Of a stretch of 64,000 nt of DNA, positions 40,714 to 54,300 are shown one piece after another. Position 1 is the stretch's first letter, and each line of letters starts with the position of its first letter. A program made the translations under genes and the position numbers. Source of the stretch: Calliopsis andreniformis (taxonomy: Eukaryota > Arthropoda > Insecta > Hymenoptera > Andrenidae); assembly GCF_051401765.1 (NCBI RefSeq), contig NW_027480494.1:744001-808000 (forward strand), read 5' to 3'. The notes beneath the pieces were generated by a model, which had not been told where the DNA came from, ran no database searches, and saw only the letters and a program-made list of their open reading frames with translations.

Positions 40714-42475
40714 CAGACATTGCCATAGCCATAGCAGCCATAGCCATAGCCAAACCCATAGCAGCCATAGCCATAGCCATAGCAGTCATGGCCATAGCCA
40801 TAGACAAAGCAGCCATAGCCATAGCCACAGCCATAGCAGCCATAGCCATAACCATAGCAGCCATAGCCATAGCCATAGCAGACATAACCACAGCCACAGC
40901 AGCCATAGCCATAGCCATAGCAGCCATAGCAATAGCCATAGCAGCCAGAGCCAGAGCCACAGCAGCCGTAGACATAGCCATAGCCTTAGGGGCCATAGAC
41001 ATAACCATAGCCATAGCAGCCATAGAAATAGCCATAGTAGCCAAAGCCATAGCCATAGCAGCCATAGCCATAGACATAGCCATAGCATCCATAGCCATAG
41101 CCATAGCCATGGCCATAGCAGCCATAGCCATACCCATAGCAGCCATAGCCATAGCCATAGCCATACCCATAGCAGCCATAGCCATAGCCATAGCAGTCAT
41201 AGCCATAGCCATAGCCATAGCAGCCATAGCCGTAGCCATAGCAGCCATAGCCATAGCCATAGCAGCCATAACCATAGCCACAGCAGCCATAGCGATAGCC
41301 ATAGCAGCCGTAGGCAGAGCCACCGCAACCATAGCTATATCCATAGCAGACACACACATAGCCACAGCCATAGCAGCTATAATCATAGCCATAGCCATAG
41401 CAGCCAATGTCATAGCCATAGCCATAGCAGCTGTAGCCATTGCCAAAGCGGCCATAGCCATAGCCACAGCAGCCTTAGCCATAGCCATAGCCATAGCAGA
41501 CATAGCCATAGCCATAGCCATGGCAGCCTTGGCCGTAGCCATAGTCATAGCAGACATAGCCATAGCCATAGCCATAGCAGCCATAGCCATAGCCATAGCC
41601 ATAGCAGACATTGCCATAGCCATAGCAGCCATAGCCATAGCCAAACCCATAGCAGCCATAGCCATAGCCATAGCAGTCATGGCCATAGCCATAGACAAAG
41701 CAGCCATAGCCATAGCCACAGCCATAGCAGCCATAGCCATAACCATAGCAGCCATAGCCATAGCCATAGCAGACATAACCACAGCCACAGCAGCCATAGC
41801 CATAGCCATAGCAGCCATAGCAATAGCCATAGCAGCCAGAGCCAGAGCCACAGCAGCCGTAGACATAGCCATAGCCTTAGGGGCCATAGACATAGCCATA
41901 GCCATAGCAGCCATAGAAATAGCCATAGTAGCCAAAGCCATAGCCATAGCAGCCATAGCCATAGACATAGCCATAGCATCCATAGCCATAGCCATAGCCA
42001 TGGCCATAGCAGCCATAGCCATACCCATAGCAGCCATAGCCATAGCCATAGCCATACCCATAGCAGCCATAGCCATAGCCATAGCAGTCATAGCCATAGC
42101 CATAGCCATAGCAGCCATAGCCGTAGCCATAGCAGCCATAGCCATAGCCATAGCAGCCATAACCATAGCCACAGCAGCCATAGCGATAGCCATAGCAGCC
42201 GTAGGCAGAGCCACCGCAACCATAGCTATATCCATAGCAGACACACACATAGCCACAGCCATAGCAGCTATAATCATAGCCATAGCCATAGCAGCCAATG
42301 TCATAGCCATAGCCATAGCAGCTGTAGCCATTGCCAAAGCGGCCATAGCCATAGCCACAGCAGCCTTAGCCATAGCCATAGCCATAGCAGACATAGCCAT
42401 AGCCATAGCCATGGCAGCCTTGGCCGTAGCCATAGTCATAGCAGACATAGCCATAGCCATAGCCATAGCAGCCAT
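40714..42475 (+). repeat. 891 bp tandem pair
   Basis: The cagacattgcc variant at 40,714 and 41,605 and the CA markers at 41,350 and 42,241 each give an offset of 891 bp, and the intervening variants match almost base for base (ccttaggggcc, the gagccaccgcaacc variant, caatgtcatagcc, catggcagcc). A difference is gacataacc near 41,000 against gacatagcc near 41,891. Homology to the first copy ends near 42,475, where gccgtagcc begins. Confidence 0.9.
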
Positions 42476-44489
42476 AGCCATAGCCATAGCAGCCGTAGCC
42501 ATAGCAGCCGCAGCCATAGCCATAGCCATAGCAGCCATTGCCATAGCCGTTGCAGCCATAACCACAGCCATAGCAGCCATAGCCATAGCCATAGCAGCCA
42601 TAGGCATATCCATAGCAGCCAGAGCCAGAGCCGCAACAGCCGTAGACATAGCCATATCCTTAGCAGCCATAGACATAACCATAGCCATAGCAGCCATAGC
42701 CATAGCCATAGCTGCTATAGCCATGGCCATAGTAGCCACAGCCATAGCCATAGCAGCCATAGCCATAGACATAGACATAGCCATAGCAGCCATAGCCATA
42801 GCCATAGCCATAGCCATAGCAGCCATAGCCATAGCCGTAGCAGCCATAGCCATAGCCATAGCAGCCATAGCAGCCATAGCGATAGCCATAGCAGCCATAG
42901 GCATACCCATAGCAGCCGGAGCCAGAGCCACAGCAGCCGTAGACATAGCCATAGCCTTAGCATTCATAGCCATAACCATAGCCATAGCAGCCATAGCCAT
43001 AGCCATAGCCATAGCAGCCATAGCCATAGCAGCCATAGCCATAGCCATACCCATAGCAGCCATAGCCATAGCCATAGCCGTCATAGCCATAGCCACAGCC
43101 GTAGCAGCCATAGCCATAGCCATAGCCATAGCAGGCATAGCCATAGCCATAGCAGCCATAGCAATAGCCATAGCAGCCATAACCACAGCCATAGCAGCCA
43201 TAGCCATAGCCATAGCAGCCATAGACATAGCCATAGCAGCCAGAGCCAGAGCCACAGCAGCCGTAGACATAGCCATAGCCTTGGCAGCCATAGACATAAC
43301 CATGGCCATAGCAGCCATAGCCATAGCCATAGCAGCCATAGCCATAGCCATAGCAGCCGTAGCGATAGCCATAGCAGCCATAGGCATACCCATAGCAGCC
43401 GGAGCCAGAGCCACAGCAGCCGTAGACATAGCCATAGCCTTAGCAGCCACAGCCATAGCCATAGCCATAGCAGCCATAGCCATAGCCATAGCAGCCACAC
43501 CAATGGCCATAGTAGCCAAAGCCGTAGCCATAGCAGCCATAGCCATAGCCATATCCATAGCGGCCATAGCCATAGCCATAGCAGTCATAGCCATAGCCAT
43601 AGCCATAGCAGCCATGGCCATAGCCATAGCCATAGCAGCCATAGCCATAGCCATAGCAGCCATAGCCATAGCCATAGCAGACATAGCCACAGCCATAGCA
43701 GCCATAGCCATAGCCATAGCTGCCATAGGCATAGCCATACCCATAGCAGCCATAGACATAGCCATAGCAGTCATAGCCATAGCCATAGCCATAGCAGCCA
43801 TAGCCATAGCCATAGCCATAGCAGCCATAGCCATAGGCATAGCAGCCATAGCAATAGCCATAGCAGCCATAACCACAGCCATAGCAGCCATAGCCATAGC
43901 CATAGCAGCCATAGCCATGGCCATAGCAGTTATAGCCATAGACATAGCCATAGCAGCCACAGCCATAGCCATAGCCATAGCAGCCATAGCCATAGCCATA
44001 GCAGCCATACCAATGGCCATAGTAGCCAAAGCCGTAGCCAATGCAGCCATAGCCATAGCCATATCCATAGCGGCCATAGCCATAGGCATAGCAGCCATAG
44101 CCATAGCCAAAGCAGACATAGCCACAGCCATAGCAGCCATAGCCATAGCCATTGCTGCCATAGGCATAGCCATACCCATAGCAGCCATAGACATAGCCAT
44201 AGCAGTCATAGCCATAGCCATAGCCATAGCAGCCATAGCCATAGCCATAGCCATAGCAGCCATAGCCATAGGCATAGCAGCCATAGCAATAGCCATAGCA
44301 GCCATAACCACAGCCATAGCAGCCATAGCCATAGCCATAGCAGCCATAGCCATAGCCATAGCAGTTATAGCCATAGACATAGCCATAGCACCCGTAGCCA
44401 TAGCCATAGCCATAGCAGACATAGCCATAGCCATAGCAGCCATAGCCATAGCCAAACCCATAGCAGTCATAGCCATAGCCATAGCCATA
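42476..44489 (+). repeat. Mosaic segment between the 891 bp pair and the 6,885 bp-spaced block
   Basis: This segment holds only monomers. The stretch at about 43,080-43,500 carries the gtcatagccatagccacagcc, gccggagccagagcc and gtagcgatagcc variants found in the same order near 8.6-9.0 and 49.0-49.4 kb. The rest (43.5-44.49 kb) resembles the second half of the 3,735 bp unit, with the accaatggcc, tccatagcggcc and gccattgctgcc variants. Confidence 0.7.
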
Positions 44490-47400
44490 GCAGCCATACC
44501 AATGGCCATAGTAGCCAAAGCCGTAGCCATAGCAGCCATAGCCATAGCCATATCCATAGCGGCCATAGCCATAGCCATAGCAGTCATAGCCATAGCCATA
44601 GCCATAGCAGCCATGGCCATAGCCATAGCCATAGCAGCCATAGCCATAGCCATAGCAGCCATAGCCATAGCCATAGCAGACATAGCCACAGCCATAGCAG
44701 CCATAGCCATAGCCATAGCAGCCATAGCCATCGCCATAGCCTTAGCAGCAATAGCCATAGTCATAGCCATAGCCATAGCAGCTATAGCCATAGCCATAGC
44801 CATAGCAGCCATTGCCATAGCCATAGCAGCCATAACCACAGCCATAGCGGCCATAGCCATAGCCATAGCAGCCAGAGCCATAGCAGCCAGAGCCATAGCA
44901 GCCAGAGCCAGAGCCACAGCAGCCGTAGACATAGCCATAGCCTTAGCAGCCATAGACATAATCATAGCCATAGCAGCCATAGCCATAGCCACAGCAGCCA
45001 CAGCCATGGCCATAGTAGCCAAAGCCATAGCCATGGCCATAGTAGCCAAAGCCATAGCCATTGCAGCCATAGCCATAGACATAGCCATAGCCGCCAAAAC
45101 CATAGCCGTAGCCGTAGCCATAGCAGCCATAGCCATAGCCATAGCAGATATAGCCACAGCCATAGCAGCCATAGCCATAGCCATAGCTGCCATAGGCATA
45201 GCCATACCCATAGCAGCCATAGACATAGCCATAGCAGTCATAGCCATAGCCATAGCCATAGCCATAGCAGCCATAGCCATAGCCATAGCAGCCATAGCCA
45301 TAGCCATAGCAGCCATAGTAATAGCCATAGCAGCCATAACCACAGCCATAGCAGCCATAGCCATAGCCATACCCATAGCAGCCATAGCCATAGCCATAGC
45401 AATCATGGCCATAGCCAGAGACAAAGCAGCCATAGCCTTAGCCACAGCCATAGAAGCCATAGCCATAACCATAGCAGCCATAGCCATAGCCATAGCAGAC
45501 ATAACCACAGCCATAGCAGCCATAGCCATAGCCATAGCTGCCATAGGCATGGCCATAGTAGCCAAAGCCATAGCCATAGCAGCCATAGCCATAGACATAG
45601 CCATAGCATCCATAGCCATAGCCACAGCCATAGCCATGGCCATAGCAGCCATAGCCATACCCATAGCAGCCATAGCCATAGCCATAGCAGTCATAGCCAT
45701 AGCCATAGCCATAGCCATAGCCATAGCAGCCATAGCCATAGCCGATGCAGCCATAGCCATAGCCATAGCAGCCATAGCCGTAGCCATAGCAGCCATAGCC
45801 ATAGCCAATGCAGCCATAACCATAGCCATAGCATCCATAGCGATAGCCATAGCAGCCGTAGGCAGAGCCATAGCAACCATAGCTATATCCATAGCAGACA
45901 CACACATAGCCACAGCCATAGCAGCCATAACCATAGCCATAACCATAGCAGCCAATGCCATAGCCATAGCCATAGCAGCTGTAGCCGTTGCCAAAGCGGC
46001 CATAGCCATAGCCACAGCAGCCTTAGCCATAGCCATACCCATAGCAGACATAGCCATAGCCATAGCCATAGCAGCCTTGGCCGTAGCCATAGTCATAGCA
46101 GACATAGCCATAGCCATAGCCATAGCAGCCATAGCCATAGCCATAGCAGCCGTAGCCATAGCAGCCGCAGCCATAGCCATAGCCATAGCAGCCATTGCCA
46201 TAGCCATTGCAGCCATAACCACAGCCATAGCAGCCATAGCCATAGCCATAGCAGCCATAGGCATATCCATAGCAGCGAGAGCCAGAGCCGCAGCAGCCGT
46301 AGACATAGCCATATCCTTAGCAGCCATAGACATAACCATAGCCATAGCAGCCATAGCTATAGCCATAGCTGCCAGAGCCATGGCCATAGTAGCCAAAGCC
46401 ATAGCCATAGCAGCCATAGCCATAGACATAGACATAGCCATAGCAGCCATAGCCATAGCCATAGCCATAGCCATAGCAGCCATAGCCATAGCCGTAGCAG
46501 CCATAGCCATAGCCATAGCAGCCATAGCAGCCATAGCTATAGCCATAGCAGCCATAGGCATACCCATAGCAGCCATAGTGATAGCCTTAGCAGCCATAGC
46601 CATAGCCATAGCAGTCATAGCCATAGCCATAGACATAACAGCCATAGCCATAGCAGCCATAGCCATAGCCATAGCCATAGCCGTAGCAGCCATAGCCATA
46701 GCCATAGCAGCCATAGCCATAGCCATAGCAGCCATAGCCATAGCCAGAGCAGTCATAGCCACAGCCATAGCAGTCATGGCCATAGCCATAGCAGCCATAG
46801 GCATAGCCATACCCATAGCAGCCATAGCCATAGCCATAGCAGTCATAGCTATAGCCATAGCCATAGCAGCCATAGCCATAGCCATAGCAGCCATTGCAAT
46901 GCCCATAGTAGCCAAAGCCGTAGCCATAGCAGCCATAGCCATAGCCATAGCAGCCATAGCCATACCCACAGCAGCCATAGCCATAGCCATAGCAGTCATA
47001 GCCATAGCCATAGCCATAGCAGCCATACCAATGGCCATAGTAGCCAATGCCGTAGCCATAGCAGCCATAGCCATAGCCATATCCATAGCGGCCATAGCCA
47101 TAGCCATAGCAGTCATAGCCATAGCCATAGCCATAGCAGCCATGGCAATAGCCATAGCCATAGCAGCCATAGCCATAGCCATAGCAGCCATAGCCATAGC
47201 CATAGCAGACATAGCCACAGACATAGCAGCCATAGCCATAGCCATAGCAGCCATAGCCATCGCCATAACCTTAGCAGCAATAGCCATAGTCATAGCCATA
47301 GCCATAGCAGCTATAGCCATAGCCTTAGCCATAGCAGCCATTGCCATAGCCATAGCAGCCATGACCACAGCCATAGCGGCCATAGCCATAGCCATAGCAG

Positions 47401-48390
47401 CCAGAGCCATAGCAGCCAGAGCCAGAGCCACAGCAGCCGTAGACATAGCCATAGCCTTAGCAGCCATAGACATAATCATAGCCATAGCAGCCATAGCCAT
47501 AGCCACAGCAGCCACAGCCATGGCCATAGTAGCCAATGCCATAGCCATGGCCATAGTAGCCAAAGCCATAGCCATTGCAGCCATAGCCATAGACATAGCC
47601 ATAGCCGCCAAAACCATAGCCGTAGCCATAGCCATAGCAGCCATAGCCATAGCCATAGCAGCCATACCAATGGCCATAGTAGCCAAAGCCGTAGACATAG
47701 CAGCCATAGCCATAGCCATATCCATAGCGGCCATAGCCATAGCCACAGCAGTCATAGCCATAGCCATAGCCATAACAGCCATAGCCATAGCCATAGCCAT
47801 AGCCATAGCAGCCATAGCCATAGCCATAGCAGCCATAGCCATAGCCATAGCAGATATAGCCACAGCCATAGCAGCCATAGCCATAGCCATAGCCATAGCT
47901 GCCATAGGCATAGCCATACCCATAGCAGACATAGACATAGCCATAGCAGTCATAGCCATAGCCATAGCCATAGCCATAGCAGCCATAGCCACAGCCATAG
48001 CAGCCATAGCCATAGCCATAGCAGCCATAGCAATAGCCATAGCAGCCATAACCACAGCCATAGCAGCCATAACCATAGCCATAGCAGCCATAGCCATTGC
48101 CATAGCAGTCATAGTCATAGACATAGCCATAGCAGCTGTAGCCATTGCCAAAGCGGCCATAGCCATAGCCATAGCAGCCGTAGCCATAGCAGCCGCAGCC
48201 ATAGCCAAAGCCATAGCAGCCATTGCCATAGCCATTGCAGCCATAACCACAGCCATAGCAGCCATAGCCATAGCCATAGCAGCCATAGGCATATCCATAG
48301 CAGCGAGAGCCAGAGCCGCAGCAGCCGTAGACATAGCCATATCCTTAGCAGCCATAGACATAACCATAGCCATAGCAGCCATAACTATAG
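44490..48390 (+). repeat. 3.9 kb block, first copy (partner 6,885 bp downstream)
   Basis: The ccaatggcc variant at 44,499, the CA marker at 45,898 and the ctgtagccattgcc variant at 48,136 all have partners exactly 6,885 bp downstream (51,384, 52,783, 55,021). Private differences in this copy include gccagagccatgg near 46,376, agtgatagcctt near 46,569, a caatgcccatag variant near 46,893, gtagccaatgcc near 47,532 and catgaccac near 47,361. The constant offset over 3.6 kb means no net length change has accumulated since the duplication. Confidence 0.9.
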
Positions 48391-51374
48391 CCATAGCTGC
48401 CATAGCCATGGCCATAGTAGCCAAAGCCATAGCCATAGCAGCCATAGCCATAGACATAGACATAGCCATAGCAGCCATAGCCATAGCCATAGCCATAGCC
48501 ATAGCAGCCATAGCCATAGCCGTAGCAGCCATAGCCATAGCCATAGCAGCCATAGCAGCCATAGCGATAGCCATAGCAGCTATAGCCATAGTCATAGCAG
48601 CCATAGCGATAGCCATAGCAGCCATAGCCATAGCCATAGCAGTCATAGCCATAGCCATAGCCATAACAGCCATAGCCATAGCAGCCATAGCCATAGCCAT
48701 AGCCATAGCCGTAGCAGGCATAGCCATAGCCATAGCAGCCATAGCCATAGCCATAGCAGCCATAGCCATAGCCAGAGCAGTCATAGCCACAGCCATAGCA
48801 GTCATGGCCATAGCCATAGCAGCCATAGGCATAGCCATACCCATAGCAGCCATAGCCATAGCCATAGCAGTCATAGCTATAGCCATAGCCATAGCAGCCA
48901 TAGCCATAGCCATAGCCATAGCAGCCATAGCCATAGCCATAGCAGCCATAGCCATAGCCATACCCATTGCAGCCATAGCCATAGCCATAGCCGTCATAGC
49001 CATAGCCACAGCCATAGCAGCCATAGCCATAGCCATAGCCATAGCAGCCATAGCCATAGCCATAGCAGCCATAGCAATAGCCATAGCAGCCATAACCACA
49101 GCCATAGCAGCCATAGCCATAGCCATAGCGGCCATAGCCATAGCCATAGCAGCCAGAGCCAGAGCCACAGCAGCCGTTGACATAGCCATAGCCTTGGCAG
49201 CCATAGACATAACCATGGCCATAGCAGCCATAGCCATAGCCATAGCAGCCATAGCCATAGCCATAGCAGCCGTAGCGATAGCCATAGCAGCCATAGGCAT
49301 ACCCATAGCAGCCGGAGCCAGAGCCACTGCAGCCGTAGACATGGCCATAGCCTTAGCAGCCATAGCCATAGCCATAGCCATAGCAGCCATAGCCATAGCC
49401 ATAGCAGCCATACCAATGGCCATAGTAGCCAAAGCCGTAGCCATAGCAGCCATAGCCATAGCCATATCCATAGCGGCCATAGCCATAGCCATAGCAGTCA
49501 TAGCCATAGCCATAGCCAAAGCAGCCATGGCCATAGCCATAGCCATAGCAGCCATAGCCATAGCCATAGCAGCCATAGCCGTAGCCATAGCAGACATAGC
49601 CACAGCCATAGCAGCCATAGCCATAGCCATAGCTGCCATAGGCATAGCCATACCCATAGCAGCCATAGACATAGCCATAGCAGTCATAGCCATAGCCATA
49701 GCCATAACAGCCATAGCCATAGCCATAGCCATAGCAGCCATAGCCATAGCCATAGCAGCCATAGCAATAGCCATAGCAGCCATAACCACAGCCATAGCAG
49801 CCATAGCCATAGCCATAGCAGCCATAGCCATAGCCATAGCAGTTATAGCCATAGACATAGCCATAGCAGCCATAGCTATAGCCATAGCTATAGCAGACAT
49901 AGCCATAGCCATAGCAGCCATAGCCATAGCCAAACCCATAGCAGCCATAGCCATAGCCATAGCAGTCATGGCCATATCCATAGACAAAGCAGCCATAGCC
50001 ATAGCCACAGCCATAGCAGCCATAGCCATAACCATAGCAGCCATAGCCATAGCCATAGCAGACATAACCACAGCCACAGCAGCCATAGCCATAGCCATAG
50101 CAGCCATAGCCATAGCCATAGCAGCCAGAGCCAGAGCCACAGCAGCCGTAGACATAGCCATAGCCTTAGTGGCCATAGACATAACCATAGCCATAGCAGC
50201 CATAGAAATAGCCATAGCCGCCACAGCCATGGCCATTGTATCCAAAACCATAGCCATAGCAGCCATAGCCAAAGACATAGCCATAGCAGCCATAGCCATA
50301 GCCATAGCCATAGCCATAGCAGCCATAGCCATAGCCATAGCAGACATAGCCATAGCCATAGCCATAGCAGCCGTATCCATAGCCATAGTAGCCATAGCCA
50401 TAGCCATAGCAGCCATAGTCGCCATAGCCATAACCATAGCAGCCATAGCCATAGCCATAGCAGACATAGCCATAGCCATAGCCATAGCAGCCGTATCCAT
50501 AGCCATAGTAGCCATAGCCATAGCCATAGCAGCCATAGCCGCCATAGCCATAGCCATAGCAGCCATAGCCATAGCCATTGCAGCCATAGCCATAGCCATA
50601 GCAGCCATAGCCATAGCCATACCCATAGCAGCCATAGCCATAGCCATAGCAGCCATAGCCATAGCCACAGCCATAGCAGCCATGGCCATAACCATAGCAG
50701 CCATAGCCATAGCCATAGCAGACATAACCACAGCCATAGCAGACATAGCCATAGCCATAGCTGCCATAGGCATGGCCATAGTAGCCAAAGCCATAGCCAT
50801 AGCAGCCATAGCCATAGACATAGCCATAGCATCCATAGCCATAGCCATAGCCATGGCCATAGCAGCCATAGCCATACCCATAGCATCCATAGCCATAGCC
50901 ATAGCAGTCATAGCCATAGCCATAGCCATAGCCATAGCCATAGCAGCCATAGCCATAGCCATTGCAGCCATCGCCATAGCCATAGCAGCCATAGCCGTAG
51001 CCATAGCAGCCATAGCCATAGCCAATGCAGCCATAACCATAGCCATAGCATCCATAGCGATAGTCATAGCAGCCATAGGCATACTCATAGCAGCCGGAGC
51101 CAGAGCCTCAGCAGCCGTAGGCATAGCCATAGCCTTAGCAGCCATAGCCATAACCATACCCATAGCAGCCATAGCCATAGCCATAGCAGCCATTGCAATG
51201 GCCATAGTAGCCAAAGCCGTAGCCATAGCAGCCATAGCCATAGCCATAGCAGCCATAGCCATACCCACAGCAGCCATAGCCATAGCCATAGCAGTCATAG
51301 CCATAGCCATAGCCATAGCAGCCATACCAATGGCCATAGTAGCCAAAGCCGTAGCCATAGCAGCCATAGCCATA
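48391..51374 (+). repeat. Array segment between the two 6,885 bp-spaced blocks
   Basis: This segment holds only monomers. About 48.4-49.45 kb resembles 8.1-9.1 kb, with gcagccatagcgatagcc, agagcagtcatagcc and gtcatagccatagccacag variants. About 50.2-50.6 kb carries the cagccgtatccatagcc and agtcgccatagcc variants also found near 3.3, 9.7, 11.1, 55.3 and 57.3 kb. At 49,178-49,180 gtagac is changed to gttgac, a single-base variant I did not see in other copies. Confidence 0.75.
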
Positions 51375-54300
51375 GCAGCCATACCAATGGCCATAGTAGC
51401 CAAAGCCGTAGCCATAGCAGCCATAGCCATAGCCATATCCATAGCGGCCATAGCCATAGCCATAGCAGTCATAGCCATAGCCATAGCCATAGCAGCCATG
51501 GCCATAGCCATAGCCATAGCAGCCATAGCCATAGCCATAGCAGCCATAGCCATAGCCATAGCAGACATAGCCACAGCCATAGCAGCCATAGCCATAGCCA
51601 TAGCAGCCATAGCCATCGCCATAGCCTTAGCAGCAATAGCCATAGTCATAGCCATAGCCATAGCAGCTATAGCCATAGCCATAGCCATAGCAGCCATTGC
51701 CATAGCCATAGCAGCCATAACCACAGCCATAGCGGCCATAGCCATAGCCATAGCAGCCAGAGCCATAGCAGCCAGAGCCATAGCAGCCAGAGCCAGAGCC
51801 ACAGCAGCCGTAGACATAGCCATAGCCTTAGCAGCCATAGACATAATCATAGCCATAGCAGCCATAGCCATAGCCACAGCAGCCACAGCCATGGCCATAG
51901 TAGCCAAAGCCATAGCCATGGCCATAGTAGCCAAAGCCATAGCCATTGCAGCCATAGCCATAGACATAGCCATAGCCGCCAAAACCATAGCCGTAGCCGT
52001 AGCCATAGCAGCCATAGCCATAGCCATAGCAGATATAGCCACAGCCATAGCAGCCATAGCCATAGCCATAGCTGCCATAGGCATAGCCATACCCATAGCA
52101 GCCATAGACATAGCCATAGCAGTCATAGCCATAGCCATAGCCATAGCCATAGCAGCCATAGCCATAGCCATAGCAGCCATAGCCATAGCCATAGCAGCCA
52201 TAGTAATAGCCATAGCAGCCATAACCACAGCCATAGCAGCCATAGCCATAGCCATACCCATAGCAGCCATAGCCATAGCCATAGCAATCATGGCCATAGC
52301 CAGAGACAAAGCAGCCATAGCCTTAGCCACAGCCATAGAAGCCATAGCCATAACCATAGCAGCCATAGCCATAGCCATAGCAGACATAACCACAGCCATA
52401 GCAGCCATAGCCATAGCCATAGCTGCCATAGGCATGGCCATAGTAGCCAAAGCCATAGCCATAGCAGCCATAGCCATAGACATAGCCATAGCATCCATAG
52501 CCATAGCCACAGCCATAGCCATGGCCATAGCAGCCATAGCCATACCCATAGCAGCCATAGCCATAGCCATAGCAGTCATAGCCATAGCCATAGCCATAGC
52601 CATAGCCATAGCAGCCATAGCCATAGCCGATGCAGCCATAGCCATAGCCATAGCAGCCATAGCCGTAGCCATAGCAGCCATAGCCATAGCCAATGCAGCC
52701 ATAACCATAGCCATAGCATCCATAGCGATAGCCATAGCAGCCGTAGGCAGAGCCATAGCAACCATAGCTATATCCATAGCAGACACACACATAGCCACAG
52801 CCATAGCAGCCATAACCATAGCCATAACCATAGCAGCCAATGCCATAGCCATAGCCATAGCAGCTGTAGCCGTTGCCAAAGCGGCCATAGCCATAGCCAC
52901 AGCAGCCTTAGCCATAGCCATACCCATAGCAGACATAGCCATAGCCATAGCCATAGCAGCCTTGGCCGTAGCCATAGTCATAGCAGACATAGCCATAGCC
53001 ATAGCCATAGCAGCCATAGCCATAGCCATAGCAGCCGTAGCCATAGCAGCCGCAGCCATAGCCATAGCCATAGCAGCCATTGCCATAGCCATTGCAGCCA
53101 TAACCACAGCCATAGCAGCCATAGCCATAGCCATAGCAGCCATAGGCATATCCATAGCAGCGAGAGCCAGAGCCGCAGCAGCCGTAGACATAGCCATATC
53201 CTTAGCAGCCATAGACATAACCATAGCCATAGCAGCCATAGCTATAGCCATAGCTGCCATAGCCATGGCCATAGTAGCCAAAGCCATAGCCATAGCAGCC
53301 ATAGCCATAGACATAGACATAGCCATAGCAGCCATAGCCATAGCCATAGCCATAGCCATAGCAGCCATAGCCATAGCCGTAGCAGCCATAGCCATAGCCA
53401 TAGCAGCCATAGCAGCCATAGCTATAGCCATAGCAGCCATAGGCATACCCATAGCAGCCATAGCGATAGCCATAGCAGCCATAGCCATAGCCATAGCAGT
53501 CATAGCCATAGCCATAGACATAACAGCCATAGCCATAGCAGCCATAGCCATAGCCATAGCCATAGCCGTAGCAGCCATAGCCATAGCCATAGCAGCCATA
53601 GCCATAGCCATAGCAGCCATAGCCATAGCCAGAGCAGTCATAGCCACAGCCATAGCAGTCATGGCCATAGCCATAGCAGCCACAGGCATAGCCATACCCA
53701 TAGCAGCTATAGCCATAGCCATAGCAGTCATAGCTATAGCCATAGCCATAGCAGCCATAGCCATAGCCATAGCAGCCATTGCAATGGCCATAGTAGCCAA
53801 AGCCGTAGCCATAGCAGCCATAGCCATAGCCATAGCAGCCATAGCCATACCCACAGCAGCCATAGCCATAGCCATAGCAGTCATAGCCATAGCCATAGCC
53901 ATAGCAGCCATACCAATGGCCATAGTAGCCAATGCCGTAGCCATAGCAGCCATAGCCATAGCCATATCCATAGCGGCCATAGCCATAGCCATAGCAGTCA
54001 TAGCCATAGCCATAGCCATAGCAGCCATGGCAATAGCCATAGCCATAGCAGCCATAGCCATAGCCATAGCAGCCATAGCCATAGCCATAGCAGACATAGC
54101 CACAGACATAGCAGCCATAGCCATAGCCATAGCAGCCATAGCCATCGCCATAACCTTAGCAGCAATAGCCATAGTCATAGCCATAGCCATAGCAGCTATA
54201 GCCATAGCCTTAGCCATAGCAGCCATTGCCATAGCCATAGCAGCCATAACCACAGCCATAGCGGCCATAGCCATAGCCATAGCAGCCAGAGCCATAGCAG

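Larger units (their letters stand above)
27716..49180 (+). other. 7,154-codon frame switching from Ala-Ile to His-Ser
   Basis: From 27,716 to about 37,760 this frame reads Ala-Ile repeats; after the 1 bp insertion at 37,761 it reads His-Ser repeats (CAT AGC). A functional protein would not tolerate such a switch of composition halfway. It shows that both frames are open simply because neither consensus codon pair is one step from a stop. The end at 49,178-49,180 is TGA, from AGA by a single change in cagccgtagac. Confidence 0.9.
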
